Assembly (NCBI GenBank): GCA_028564675.1
Contig: JAOVVO010000061.1
Location: forward strand, 140,323-204,322
DNA: 64,000 nucleotides
Direction of reading: 5' to 3'
Origin: Onchocerca lupi
Taxonomy: Eukaryota; Nematoda; Chromadorea; Rhabditida; Onchocercidae
Numbering within the stretch: position 1 is the stretch's first letter; each line of letters opens with the position of its first letter. This document shows, in pieces, positions 22,374-37,214 of this stretch. Both the position numbers and the translations under genes were made by a program. The notes under the pieces were generated by a model. The model searched no databases, had not been told where the DNA came from, and saw only the letters and a list, made by a program, of their open reading frames with translations.

Positions 22374-25051
22374 CGCGTCAAAAAATGCGTTCTTTCATAA
22401 GATGGTTTGTGGTTTTGTCTTATTTTCTGGCGTTCTTTCAACTTGCATGCCGAATGCAAAAATGTAAATCAAAACTTTTTACATGTCTTAGTCTATCCTC
22501 CACCTCAAGCTACGATGCTCGAATTTTTTCCGATCACAAAACTGTAATCTTTCAATGCAACAACTATAAATGACAAGCATCTTTTCCATCTTCCTTGCTT
22601 TTTTTTCTAAAGAAGTGATAAAGAAAAATAAGAATTTAGCAATCTATTTCGGGAAAATCTCTTACGTGAACATTCATATCTTTTTGTGAGCATTCTGTTT
22701 CAAAAACTTTTATAGGAAAGAAAGTTCACCTCATAAATGATAATCATCATACTATACATTTCTAGATATCAATTTAGCTTGAAAATTATATATTAAAGTA
22801 TCTATCAAATATTTAGGAGAAAAGGAAGCTACTGTCTTAACATGCCAAATAAAAACGAAATACATATTTCATGTAAAAAATTGCCAAATCGAAAAATTAA
22901 TCAACTTCTCTGAAAAATTGCAAATCAGAAGTAGATAATTTTTGATACGGTTATTATTTCATATTTATCAACTTATTGAGAGTAGATAAAATGAGTATTA
23001 TTTAATTGTCCAACAAAATAAAAGAAGCGATTGAAATGGCCTAAGGCCATTTAATTTTTATCATGTGAACTAAAAGTTATAGCGATAGAACGTCTATTTT
23101 GAGTAATTACAAATAAAATTAATGAACACTCAATAAAGAATCAATACACCAACAGTATCTAAAATTATAAAATTATCGGAAAATAACTCACGTTGATCCT
23201 CAATTTTCAAAGGTGAAGAAAGTTTAATTACTAACATAATCTCGAATAAAAAAAAATCATTTCAGGAGCACATAATATTAAAGGCAAAATCTAAAATTAT
23301 CGATCAAAATCGGTATAATTGAAAAAAATTTCATCAAAAAAAAAAAAACAATGCATAATCAAAAGTGATATAATACATCAGACCACTGCCAAAAAAAAAA
23401 AAAAAAAAAAAAAACAAGTAATCTTCAGAATTAGATAATTCAAAATGAATTAATATATATCAAACAGATTCCCCTGAAGAATTCAAGAAAGCTAAAATAA
23501 TATGAGAAGTATTAATAGTTCAATATTTTGTATAAACAATCGTTAGATTTTTCCTTTCATGAAAAGCAATAACAAAAATGTTTTTGGAAAATTGTAAGTT
23601 AGAATTACAGTAAGGATGAGAGAAAGGGAGAGAAAAAATGAGGATTAATTTGTCAATAAAATTTAAATTCTAAATTTTCCTCAGTAAGAATAATTTCACT
23701 AAGCACTGACTTAGACAATGAATAAATACAATGCAATTAAATTTTTTCATTAAAAGAAAAGTTTTTAGTCTTTAAATAAATAAGATCAACCTGAATTATT
23801 GGAAGAAAAAGAGAGAGAAAGAAAAAAGGAAAGAAAGAAATGGAAGCTATCGTAAAATGAGAATTCGTGTCGTATCGTATGGATTTCACTGTTGATGATG
23901 TGTCAATCTTTCTAAAATTCTTTTCTACCGATGCTAAAAAAGTTACTTTTCGAAAATTCAATTTACAATACCTTAAACTTCATGTAAATTTTCGAACATT
24001 TCAATTTTTTTAATTGCATTTTTCTTTTTTTTTTTTTTTGTTTTAAGAGCTGACATCGTACATTGCTTGCATTCATTATTATTATGATTAATTTAAATAG
24101 CTTGAAACGGTCAACTGGCTAATTAATTATTGCAGCTCGAATAAGTAAAAGCAAATAGTTAATTTAATTTTAATAAATTTAGTTCTTTTTTATTCAAAAT
24201 TTTTTTGCCTAAATTTTTGTGCAGAAGATTTACATTCATTATTTCATGCAAATTCATTTTTATGAATAATTTTTTTCAACAAAAAACTAAATTTATGAAC
24301 ACTTTTTATAACTGATGTGTTTTTATATTTTATATTATATAACAAATAATTAAAAAACATGAATATTTCTAAAGAAATTGAAATACTTTTCCGGATAAAA
24401 ATTCTCATTTAAAAACCATTCCAAATTTTAACAAATTTTATCAAAGCTAAATTTTTTTGCATGTAATTTCAATTTCAGTGCAGAACAAAACGTCATTGCT
24501 TGATTAAAATATTTTTCAAAATGTCAAAATAAATGGAACATGTTTTCTGATGGCAAAATTAAGTAATTAATAATGAGAGAACTTCTTGAGGGAACAAATT
24601 TTCTGGGAGTTTTCGCAGAAAAAAAAAAATAATTTATTCATTTTCGGAAAATTTTTAAATCTATAATTCGATATGGGAGTGTAAGATCAAAATCATATAG
24701 TTGAAAAGTGAAAATTTAACTTTTCTGGGAATGTGATAGCTGTCATTGTCAGTGGAAGTAATTCGTGCCAATGTTGTTTGTTAGAGATTGGAATTTCGTG
24801 CAGATAATTTTGTTGCATAGTGTGAAGTTTTTGATATGACAAATTTTATTTGCTGCAACTATGGTACATATTGAATTGATGAAGATCGATAGTACAGCTA
24901 ACAATTTGGACTTCTTTTTGATTTTAGGAGAATTATTTGCAAATTATGGATATTGGGAATTGATAGAGTTTAATGAAGTTTGAAAAGCGCCGCTCCAATA
25001 TACCAATCAAAGCAAAAGAATTGAATGCTCAGACCGATCAGAACGAAGGAT

Positions 25052-25077
25052 TGAATGAATGAATGAATGAATGAATG
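25052..25077. repeat. (GAAT)n microsatellite
   Basis: Uninterrupted tetranucleotide repeat of TGAA, about six and a half units. Confidence 0.9.
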
Positions 25078-25142
25078 CAAGAATCTCTACACATAAGAAC
25101 CCTTTTTATAGTGAGGTCGTTTACTATATGTGACACTGCATG

Positions 25143-25310
25143 TGAATCAAATTCTACGTGATACTGCATGATACTACGTGCAATTACAAACTTTTCTTTA
25201 CTTGAAAACTAGAGATTTTCACACATGATTCATATTCTACGTGATACTGCATGATACTACGTGCAATTATAAACCTTTCTTTACTAAAAAACTAGAAATT
25301 CTTACCACTA
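25143..25310. repeat. 83-bp tandem duplication
   Basis: Two adjacent units share ATTCTACGTGATACTGCATG, starting at 25151 and 25234, followed by ATACTACGTGCAATTA and a similar TTTCTTTACT...AACTAGA tail. Weaker related motifs (ACAACAT-TTA-C-TA) continue to about 25460. Confidence 0.85.
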
Positions 25311-28300
25311 TGTATACTGTACAACATATTAACTTATAGTGCAATTTTACGTGTTAGCTTTAGTACAAAGGGATCATATTAATTTACAACATGTTAGCGT
25401 AACGCAAAGAGAATTGTTTACTTCATGTCACCATAGCACAAAAAATTTATATGTTAATATAACATAAAGGTCAAAAGTTTGCTTTCATTAAAATAATTAT
25501 TCTATAATATAAAAATTTTTGACAAATTCATCATATCTAAATTCCAAAAATTATATTTCAATCTTTCTGACAATCATTCCAGTTTCTGAATTTGTCATTC
25601 TAATTTCTGCAATGTGTAATGATTCATTCTATTGTAGATCAAATTCCTATATTATACGTTTTTGTAAATAGATTTATTTTATTTAAAAATTATCAATGTT
25701 TGAAATAAAAAAAAATCAGAAAGATTAGTTGAAAGAAAAATTAGGTAGGATTTTGGATGAAAACTTAAAGAAGAAAAAAATACGCAATAAAAGCTTTTAA
25801 AATGTGAATTTTGATTCGTAATTCGAGAGTAGATGACATTATTACTAAACATCTTGTCAAAGTAAATTATAGCAATATATTTTTGAAAAAGTTGAGAAAA
25901 AATTAAAAATCATGAAATTTGCACTTCTTTGCACCATTTTGCTTTCGAAAAGAAACTTTAATTTTTGAAACATTAGATAAATTTGCTCTTTTCATATATA
26001 TATATAAGTCGAAAAGACAGACAAATTTTTTTTTTATCGCAGGAATTGCAACATTAAAGACAAAGTCGTTTATTTTCTTCGGCGCTTGGTTTCTTTTTTT
26101 CGTCCTCAATTCTAAACACTGTCATCTGGCCATTTAAATTATGCACTAATATTATTTAATCAAGAAAAACAATGAAATGGCGGATTTCTTAATTCATTCT
26201 GTTTTTCTCAAAAATTTCAAATCTCTCATTTATTTTTTTCTTACTTTTCGAATTTTTTCCCAAAAGTTAAAGTATTTATTGTTTGTAACTATTAAGTTCG
26301 TTATTTAAATGCCTTATAACTACAGGAGTAGAAATTAACTTTGTTCAGCCAAGCTAACTAATGATTGTGAAGGTGCGTTTTATTGGATGAATATTATTTT
26401 GATGATGAAATGTGAAGCAAGGTTGATAATTTTCAAATTTGATAATTTTAAATACTACGAAGTTTTAGTTTCAAATGATCAAATACTTCAATTCGATAGC
26501 CAGAAATGTTTCGAATTTAATCAATTATTGTTTTCGTGTAAAAATGAAATCAACTAACGCTCAAGAAATGCATTTGCTTAAAGCAAGATTTTCGTGCAGC
26601 TAATGGAATATAATTCTTAAATTAATAATTTTATTAATACGCTTTTTTAGATTGTAAAAATAAAAGCGAAAGAGCTAAAAAGAGGGAAAGAACTGTAGAG
26701 GAAATAAAAATTAAATTTCTTGAATTCTTTAAAATTTTATAATCAATTTCTTAAAAATTTGTTTTTTCAAGTATTTGAAGTTATTACTTTTTTTTTTGGT
26801 AAATTACTTTTCAAATTGATGAACAGCTTTTTCCGATTCATGAAGTGCTTCGTACCAAAAGCATCTTTCATCTATCATTAAACATGTAAAGTGTTTTCAG
26901 CTAAAAACCGATTATTAATTATTTCATAACCATTGCGAACTTTTTGGCATTCAAACAATTGACTTTTCGGCATTTAGCGCCGAATTTTGCAGATAAGCAT
27001 GAAGAATTTTCTCAAATCGTTTAATTCTTAATTGAATGTTTCTACAAAAAAGATTTCTTTGAATAATTGATCTTAACAAGCTCAATTTTAGAAAATTTCC
27101 AAAAATTCAAAATTAAAATCGAAAAAATGCAGTATATTAAATTATTTATAATTCGAATAAGCACATAAAATATTGATTTTTGCTTAATTATCTTGAAAAT
27201 ATAGAAATTTAGAAAATTGAATTATCAATGACTAATCCTTCGAATCTGCGTGAAGTTAGTTATGAAGTTACTTTATCATTTTTTATTTTAAAGCTAATAC
27301 TTCATTAGGTGAAAATCCGCTTAATTAGATGTGATAATCTTATTCGATAAAATTTTATCAAACAAGATGAATGAGGATGAATGAAGCAAGATGACTGAAA
27401 AAGATGGATGGAGCAATCTGCTTTTCAATTCAATTTAATTAACTAAGATATAATTTAAAGCTTTGTTCTCTTAAGATGTAGATGTTAATTAAATTGTATT
27501 TGGCATCTTTCCAAGCATTTAAGAAGAGAAAATCTTTTAGCTTGATACAAACTGAAATATTTTCTAATTTGATCTTTCTAGCCTAATTAGGAGGCTGTGT
27601 TTTAACAAAATTGCTTTGTCCAATATCATTACCATAATTCATTTCTAGCATGATTCAAGTAGCAAAATAAATTCCTAAATTCGGAAAAGCCTTGGCTATT
27701 TAATCGATGAACTTTTTCAAGTGGCTTTTTTGAAAGGGACATTTGCTAGTTGAATTAAAAATATGAAAAATAGACATTTCAAAGACAAGAAATAAAGCTT
27801 TTTTTTTTTTTTTCCCAACAATTTGCTTCTCAGGGCTTCTGAGAATTTTCAACAAAACAATCAATTTTATCGAACTTTAAGAATGCCGCAAATTTTTTTT
27901 CCATAGATTTTACAGGTCTTAACATTTGACCAATTTAACTTATTGTCCTTCAAATCTTTTGAATCATTGAAAGATTAATCTTAAAAATTTCTAATAACAA
28001 TTTATTTTTTTTGCTTTATTTGCCGTAATATTTTTTGTGTGATTTTGCATTGCAATATTATTAATATCAAAAAATTCTCATATTTTTTGGTTTATATTTT
28101 TCAATTATTACTTGTTAAAATAGATATTTCTTCCAAAAAAAAAAAAAAAAAAAAAAAAAGATTATGACGACAATTCCATTTCAAATAATAAGCTTTACAC
28201 TTTCAATAAATGCCAAAAATTCACACAACAACTTCCTTTAAATGATATCCTTAAAATATTGCTATTTTGAGTTGCAGAAAAACTACTAAAATCGAAAAAC

Positions 28301-31300
28301 GACCATTTTTCTATTTTAGCAGTCTTTTTTTTTATTTCTATTTTAGCGTCATCCCGTATAATTGACATGTTGTCGCATCTGTTGTTAAACTAACGATTAC
28401 ATTCTGTAGCTGTTTTATCCATCTAATTAAAACATTTTTTAATTAGACGAAATCATAAAAAGTAGTGCATTATTTTTTAGAACACTTTAATCATCATATT
28501 TTATTTGTTTAAATAAATTTTTTGAATGAAAAAACTCTCAGCTAAATCAGAAGCCAATTTTTTTGTCTTAAAATTTACGAATCATAAAACTAGATCAGTC
28601 ATATTGCACTAAGAAATGAATGATGACATTTTTTAATCATTCTCAAATAAGCTATTTCCTTATGTAAGCATTTTTTTTTTTCCTTAATTTCAACTCCATT
28701 TTTAAGATCGAAAATTTAGCAAAAATTCTCAAAAATTTTGAAAAATTTATGACTTTTTTGGAATTATAGATACAATTTAATTTAGCATATATTTTAATAT
28801 CGATTTGAGACAATCGGAAAGTAATATGCGATTTTAATGGAAATTTAATCGAAAACTGTATATGCTTTGTTGAATAAGTCGTAATGCTAATGGGAAAACT
28901 AGAAGTACATGTATTTGTTTCTTTTTATCTCTAAAAACTTTTTTCAGAAAATTTATTTTTTTAATGGAGCTGAAAATTAAGAAACAATAAAGAAATAGTT
29001 AAATAATGCAAATGCTAAATTATTTTCTTTTGATTGATTGATTCATGTTTCGTTATTTTTAAAATCGTTGCACTAATCATTTTTTTTGAATATTTTCGAA
29101 GAAATAATTTCTTGCAAAGATAATAGCTGTTTAATTTTTTACGCTGAATAACAAAATCATTTATCATTTTGATATAAACAGATGAACAAAATTATGTATC
29201 ATTTTGAAAGGCTAAAAATTTATTCAAAATAAATAATGATAAATAAATTAGCATGTACGATTACCTGATAAGTTTTACAATCTTTTTTTTTTTTTTCTAA
29301 TTTTCTTTTTTCACACTAAAAGCCAATTAAAAGATCTATTCATATCATTCATCAAAATTTACACTTTTTTTCTTTTTTTTGTTAAAATTTTAGGTTTGGA
29401 AATAGTTTTTGGGAAACTTCACTTTTATTATAGTACACAATTTTTAGCATTGATAATAATATAATAGTTTCATAACTTTTACCGAATAATTTTTATCAGT
29501 AATATATTGAAAACAAAAAAATAAAAGGCGGAAAGATTTAGTTTCAGCGAATTTAAACAAATTTGAATTATAATTGGAATACATTCAATTAAAAAAAAAA
29601 AACATTTGAATAGAACATTATTAGAATTAAAATGCATTTGAATAAAAAGTTTAATTATTATTTTTCATTTATGAATTACTGTAATGCGTTAATTTTTATA
29701 TGAGAAAATATTAATTATCTGCTTATTCACCCGTAATTAGAAGTATTTGTCATCATTTGCTGCATAACTAATAACTATTTCTCAATTAATCTTCATTTTT
29801 CAAATAATTTGAAAAAAAAAAAAGAAAAAACGAAAATTTATGGCAATGATTCGTAAACAACAAGTGAAATAATTTTTAAAGAAAAAAGTATAATTACAAT
29901 TTCAACGAATATAAATCAGCGATGATATAAAAATAGTTTTGCTCGATTCAAAAATTTCTCCTAATTTCACAGAGATGACATTAACATCTAAAAAAAAAAA
30001 AAAAAAAAAGAAAAAAAAAGAAAAAAAAGAGAAAAAAAAGCTTGGCTAACAAGAAAAACGATATCATAGTGAAATCTTTTCTTTCATTTAGAATTTATCT
30101 TATCTTGGGAAGTCATTTTCCTTTTTTTCTTTTAAACTTTTGAAAAAGAGATAAAATGATTATGCGGAAAGATTTAGCTGAGAATTATCTTTTCTTGTTA
30201 TGCAAACGAAATAATAGCACAATTTATTTTTATTTATTTTTTAATAATTTTCTTTTTTTGTTTTTTCGATTTATTTTTGCGCTTTCTATTTTTTCTCTTC
30301 TTTTTTTTTAATTAAAAACATTCCTATTTACTTCTCTTTTGTTTCTTTTTTCTTTTACTCTTTATTTTGTTTAAAATTCATTTTGTTCTCATTTAATTCA
30401 ATTAATGAAAGAAAATAAATCAATTAAGACATAATGCAATGTCTTTTTGTTAATATTTATTAATTTACTATTATTTATTTAGCAATATTCCATTTTCTCG
30501 TCTTTCTAATTATTTGACGAGAAAATTTTCTTTCTTATTTCTATCCTTTTTTTTTTTTTTCCCTTTCTTCATTTCCGTTTATACATTCTATTGTTTCGTT
30601 TTTATAGTTAATTGTCGTAAATATGCCTATCAATCAAGTTGGATAAGCAAAATAACGAAACAATCGTAGTATTGATTTTTCTTTTTGCTTTTCTTTTTGC
30701 TTTTCTTTTCTTTTCTTTTCTTAAAGATCTATGCAATTCTAATTTGTCACATTTATTATGCATTGCATATGATAATAAATCTTCTTACGGATTATTTTGA
30801 CTGAAATTTTTACAATTTCTGCTTAATTTTTGAATCAAAAAATTTTTGCTTCTTTTTTCAAAATTTCACTTCTTTCTTTTCTTTTCTTTTTTTTTTTTCA
30901 AATAAAGAATTAAAATTGCCAAAGAAAAGGCTTCATTTATACTTATACTTCAATATTTATTGTTTTTTTTTTTTTTTTGCAATTATACACCATATAATCT
31001 TATTTGCTTTTTCTTATAAAAATGATTATCAAAAATGTTCAATGGTTCATTTCAAAATACGAATAATCCATTTTATAATTTCAGAATTTTTAAACACATA
31101 TTTCAATTTTTTGACAATATTTGATAATCTGTAAAATTATGAAAAGTTAAAAAAAGGAAAATTTTTACTGAATATATCAAAATGGTATCGAATATACATA
31201 CCATTTTACATTTTTTTCTTTTTTTTTTCTGTAATGAAATCATTTTCAACAAACAAAAATGGAATTTATTTTTCTATGAGATATAAATTGAAATTATAGA

Positions 31301-33050
31301 TCAACGATTGCAGAAATAATATGAACAATTAGATTTATTTATCATATCAGCGAAAAATTACACTGATATGCTGTTTAGTTTTATCTGATCAAATAATTTC
31401 ATGCTTTTTAAATTAAATGAAAGAAATTTAATCGAAAAAAGATTGAATGATGAAATTTTCATTTTTGCAATTTTTTAATCATTCATAATTGTAGGATTAT
31501 CATATGTATGATAAGGAAATAAATATTCTTTAAAAATTTTTGCTTATATTTTTCGTAAGCATCTAATAGTTGATGCATTAAATTTAATAGATTATATTTG
31601 TTACAATGCTATTTGATTTCATACGAAAGCGATTTATTTCCTTTCAAATTTTGATAATAACTTACCAAGAAGAATATGCAAAAACTATAAATGATACTTA
31701 ATAGAAATGACATAGCGAACAAAAGTTTATAAACAAAATTTATTTAATTAAGTAAAATATGAGAAATAATGAAAGAGAGAAAAAAAAAAAAATGTAGCAC
31801 TTCTACGGAATAATATTCAATTATAAGAGAGAAGATGGAGAAAAAAAAAAAAAAAAAAAAAGAACTTTTCGTGGTAGAAGATGTTAGATGAGAAATTTGA
31901 AAAAGAAACTAATCAATTTTTTTATAGATTAACTAACCATCTCACAAATAAGGTTCGTTATTTTATTTCTTCCGAAAAATTATCTCGATGCTTCTTCTCC
32001 TTCTTCTTCTTCTTCTTCTTCAAAAATAATTTTAGAAAGTTGTATATATATATATATTTTTTTTTTTTAAAAAGATTTATTTAAAATTTAAAAAGAAAAA
32101 ATTCCGTATATTGAATTGTTGGCATTGTTTTTATTGATAGAAAAAAAAATTTTTTTAATTGAGAATCGATATATATATGCATAAAATTCATCTTATTTTA
32201 ATATATCGATGAAAAATTTAAAAGATATTGATAAAATTATATACAATTTTTGAAATATTTTATGCACTGAATTTTATTCAATTCAAAATAATTGCTTCTT
32301 CTCATTCTGTTTTCAAGTAACCGATATTAATATGAATATCAAAAATATCAATTTATTTTCTAATAATTTTCCTTTTATGATAATATAATGAAGATGACGT
32401 AATTTTTATTAAGCCTAAGCAATTATTAATTCAGTTTTTTTTTTTCTTTCCTATCGAAGCATTTTGTGGTTTCATAAATAATTCAATATATCTTCATTTC
32501 TTTTTAAAAAATATTCATCATAAATTAACAATGCGGAATTGTGATAGAAACAGAAATCGCGGAAAATGCAATTTCAATCATAGCATTAGGAATTTGTCAA
32601 AAAATTTCAATTAAATCATATTTTTTTTGATATAATTTTGGTCAAAATAGGATTTCAATCATTGATTTGAAATAATTGCTAATTAATGATATATATATAA
32701 AAAAAAAAATTCAACTTCTTAAGTAATATTTCATTAAAGCTCGATTCTTATGTTTTTTTTTTTTTTTTTTTGTCGAGTGATTTTGCAATTTTATAAAAAT
32801 TCTCATTCTTCAAATTCAACAATTATTTCATTCTTAAACTTATTAAATATAACTTGTTTTTTTTTTTTTTTTTTTTTTTTTATAAGCTTTATCACTTTTT
32901 CTTCATTGAATATTTAAATTATTTTTTATCAAATTTTTTGAAACATTTGCGCAAAATGTTATAAAATAGGTTTGAAGTAAATCTACTCTAAATTTCATTT
33001 TAGAATAAATGAAATTTGAAAAATTGTAGATTTCTTGTCTTCAAAATATA

Positions 33051-33456
33051 TCCTGCATTTTTGTGCAGTCCCTTATCATTGAAGCTCGAAAGTGAATTTC
33101 TAAAAAAAAAAAAAGAAAAGGAAAAAAAATCTCGAAATCTATAATTGGAAAAAATTATAGATTTTGAAATCCAAAATTAGTCGGTATTTTTATCTTGAAA
33201 CATGATGTATGAGTCGTGAAAATACATTCTACATTTTGTATAACATCTTATTATTGAAGCTCGTAAGTGAATCTCAAAAAAAAAAGAAAAAAAAAACTCC
33301 GAAACCTATAATTTAAAAAATTACAAATTTCGAAAATCATAAATTCTGAAATTCAAAATTATTAATCAACTTATTTTCAAACATAGTATGTAAGTTTTCA
33401 AAATAGATTCAACATTTTGCTTTTGATTCATTATTGAAGCATGAAAGTGAATTTCA
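33051..33456. repeat. Diverged triplicate of about 180 bp
   Basis: Three segments near 33051, 33227 and 33410 each contain ATTATTGAAGC or ATCATTGAAGC followed by CGAAAGTGAATTTC-like sequence and then, in the first two, an A-rich run. Spacing is about 177-183 bases. Divergence is considerable, so this is an old tandem repeat. Confidence 0.65.
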
Positions 33457-36418
33457 AAAAATACTAATTTAAAAATGAAATAATAATTAAAAAAAAATTC
33501 ATCCAATTATTGTATGTTTATTTGCTAATAAAATAATTTCATGCAACAAACAATCGAAATGATGTAATTTTCCGAAAAAATTTCCTATTCATTTACACGC
33601 AAACTCATTCGCTAAAAAATCATTTCACATTTATTTAACATTTCTAATCAAATAAAATTGGTTAAAATCTTTCAACACTCTTCCATCTTTATTTCATTTT
33701 CAAAATGAATTTTGAAAAAAAAAAAAAAAAACGAATATTTTTTCGAATTTCATTAGAATAATAGCTAATTTACATTTCGATCACGTACGTCATATTTCTT
33801 GATTTTCTATTATCATTTCATGTCATTGCGTTAATCTTCTTTCGAATCTCTCGTAACGTGATCACTTAAAAAAAAAAAAGAAGAAAAAATCAATTATTTG
33901 TGAAATACCAATGAGAAAATATCTACAATTAAACATATTATATTTTCAGTTCATCGAAATGCAACTATTCAGAATTTATTCAAAATTCCTTAAATTAATT
34001 ATTTTATGACAGTAATGTTGTTGAGTTTTAGAAACAACAAGAATTAAATCTTTGAATAAATGGTTGCTATGGTAAAAAAAAAAAGAAATTAATCTAGTGG
34101 GTTTTAATTTTTTAGCTTTTTTAATTTTCTAAATTAAGTTTGCAGTATGAAAAGGATGGTGAAATTTTACTTTTTGTTTTTTAATTTCTGTGATTTCTCA
34201 ACAAATTTCTTGAATTTTTTCAAATTTGATTTCAAGAGCGCTATCAATCAATATCACTCTATCAAGATATTTGAATTAATGCTGATGATATATTCTAAAT
34301 TTTATCATAAACGTAATTTTTTTTTTTTTTTTCAAATAACAAGCATCATTTGTCAATAGATATGATTTTTAAACGCAATCATTTTTTGTCGTGAAACTAT
34401 ATCGTATAATTTTTTAAGTATCATTGAACCAAATTCGGACAAGTATGATATTTTTGATAATTAAAAACTTAATTAATGAAACACGGGTGAAAGTCTTGTT
34501 TATAATGAAGAAATTCTTGATTTTGAATTTTGAAAAAAAAAAAAAAACATATAAACATTTTCTTTTTAAATGTATTGATACCAACGCTTAAATTCATTAA
34601 TGCAGAATATATTTTTAATCTTTTTTCAATTTAATTTCATTTCCTGCATTTTTGACGTCAACATTTATATGACATCAAAAAAAGCAGGTGATTTATGGAA
34701 TCAAGGTTGATTATTAAAACATGAGTTTCGAATTCAGTTAAAATATTAATTGAATATAACTTTCGACCTTTTTCCTGTAATTTTTATCGACAATTCCTCT
34801 TTTCCAATCTTTTTTCTCCGAAACATATGGCAAATATTTATTAATGTTGAACATGAAATAAAATCTTAAACTGTCAAACCTTCGAAATGAAAATTTTAAT
34901 CAGATTCAAATAAAATCTCTTAAACCATAAGAAAATATAAAAAAATCATCCATAACTTGTTCAATTTTCATTAGAATGAGGATAAATTTGTTTATTTCAC
35001 TTTAGACCAAATCATCATCATTTATAGACTTTTTTTTTTTTTTTTTTTAATTTGATTTCTTCTGACTAATACTTGCATAATTTATACATGCAAGATAGAA
35101 ATGAAATAAAGTGAAAAATTTATAAGGAATTTTTGTAAATTATAAATCAGCATATTTCTTCCCATTCAAATGATTAAGAAAATAAAATAATCTAATTGAT
35201 TTAAATTTTTAATTTGCTTATTTCCACATTCATCATTTTCCTTTTTTTTTTGTTTATCTTATTTGCTTACCCACATGTTTATAATCGCAGTTGAGATTAT
35301 TTTCCGCATATTACTTTTTATGTTTTGCAATAAATTCGAAAATAACAACAACAAAAAAAAAAAAAAAATTCCGCTTTTTCAATTTTATTTTCTTTAAATT
35401 ATACTTGTGCTTTTTTTCAAAATTTTTTCAAAAATTTTCAAATTTCACTTCCTCACAAATTACACAACAAAAAAAAGTTCCCGCATACTACTGGCATTGA
35501 TTTTTTTATTGTGATAGAAATTTTCATTCAAAATTCTTAACTTTTATTATTCTATCTCATTCTCTTTAATTTAATCCAAAACTGATTTTCTGTCGAATCA
35601 ATAATTAAAAATTTTTCGAAACTTATTTTTTCTTCAGTGCAAAATGTGCAAAAAATTGACGGAAAATTAACGAAAAAAAAAATGAGATGTTAAAAAAAAA
35701 AATTTGTGAATAAACGCTGGCGAAAGATTACTTTTTAACATATTTTAATTTTTAGATTTACATATTGATTGAAAATAAAAGAATGTTTATTTTTTTTCTT
35801 TCTTTAATTACTTAAAAATTTTCAATATGTCAACTTTTTTTTTTGAAATTTTTGGAATAATAAATTTTTAAATTCATTCTCGTTCTTCTTTCTAGCAAAA
35901 ATTAACCATCGGTGAACAGTGTACAATTTTCGATAAGATTGAATTTAGAATATGCCAAATCGATATTATGATGGAGCAAAAAATTACATGAATAACATAA
36001 TGAATCAATTTTACTTAATTTCGGGTTATTTTTAATTGAGAAAATACAATAAACGAATTCCTTTCTTCTCTTTTTCTCATCATTGGATTATTTTCAATTG
36101 TTAATTTAATAACTTCACTTAATTTCAGGAATTTGAAACCAACTTTTAAATTTCTATTTTTTAATTTTAAATAACAGATGATAGTTCTTTCAATGTTTCT
36201 TTTTTCTTTAGACAATTCGAAATCATCGATTTTAATCGATATACTCTAAATATATTTTTGCTTCAATTTATAGTCCAATTTAATCATAAATCGAGCTTCG
36301 AAATGTGTTCATATGAGATTTAATGAACTGCTTTCCCTTTTTTTTTTTTTTTTTTTTTTTTTTGGAACGATCTGAAAGTACTTCCTCTTGGTTCTTCTTG
36401 TCATAGTATTATTTAATG

Positions 36419-36443
36419 TATATATATATATATATATATATTT
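36419..36443. repeat. (TA)n microsatellite
   Basis: Twelve uninterrupted TA units. Confidence 0.9.
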
Positions 36444-36584
36444 TTCAATCGATTCTAAATTTTCAATTCATTTTGCACGTTATTTTTCGAAGATTTTATT
36501 GTTAAACATGAGCAAAATTTGTTTTTTTCCTCCAAAATAAGCAATTGAATTAATTAGAAATAATTTGATCTTATGTATTATCTC

Positions 36585-37010
36585 TATAAATGAAAATATA
36601 AATGTTCGTTGTTCATTACTGCACAAAATTTCAAATTCTTCACTGATTGATTTGAAATTTTGTTGTTTTGTGAGATTTCTCATAAAACTTTGCAACTTCT
36701 CACCGACTGCTTTTAAATTTTGATGCAACGTTGCATTCGAATAGACGTATATTTCTGTACAGATATATTTGCTTTTTTTTTTAACCTGTCATACCTGAGA
36801 CAAGTAAAAGTAAATTAACCGAATGAATTTATTGACCGCGTCTACTTTCTGCATTTTTCATTTTTACACAACGTTTCAAATTCTTTACCTATTAATTTGA
36901 AATTGCGATGCAACGTTGCATTCGAACAGGCGCGTATTTAAGAACTTTCGGAGATTTAGCATTTTCAAGTAAACGAACATTTACATTTTTATTTGTATAA
37001 ACTAATTACA
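36585..37010. mobile_element. MITE-like element with inverted ends (dispersed repeat copy B)
   Basis: The left end (about 36587-36615, containing TATAAATGTTCGTT) resembles the reverse complement of the right end (about 36955-37005, containing AACGAACATTTACATTT and TTTATTTGTATAAACTAATT). Inside, GATGCAACGTTGCATTCGAA occurs twice in direct orientation (from 36722 and 36907). The right half also matches the reverse complement of 2581-2640. No open reading frame suggests a transposase. A non-autonomous element is inferred; target-site duplications were not identified. Confidence 0.45.
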
Positions 37011-37214
37011 GTCAGTTAGGCAATGCTTTGTATGACTGGTTCTAGCTAGCTAGAATGGCTTTCATTTCTTCATATTTCGCTGAAGACCCATAAATTAAAT
37101 TTATAGAATAATTGTCAAATATTTCTAGACATTTAAATAGCATATAATTAATTTGCTCCATAATATGAATTTTTGCATAAAATTAAATTTTGAATTTTAG
37201 ATTAATATTTTGCC

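Larger units (their letters stand above)
22374..36418. other. Gene-poor 14-kb stretch
   Basis: No splice-bounded coding frame, tRNA or rRNA was recognised on either strand. Open frames are short and rich in F, K, N and I, as expected by chance in AT-rich DNA. A purine run at about 29990-30041 and pyrimidine runs near 30679-30721 and 31988-32021 (CTT repeats) are low-complexity. The interval also holds the repeats listed separately. Regulatory sequence for the channel gene may be here but none is identifiable. Confidence 0.5.

Noticed and set aside
24840..24983. Frame starting at ATG 24861 (about 40 residues, ending ELIEFNEV)
   Set aside because: Composition looks slightly protein-like, but it is short, isolated, and lacks splice sites or a known domain.
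29990..30041. Long purine tract that could be read as a regulatory GA element
   Set aside because: It is mostly poly-A with scattered G, as seen elsewhere in the window.
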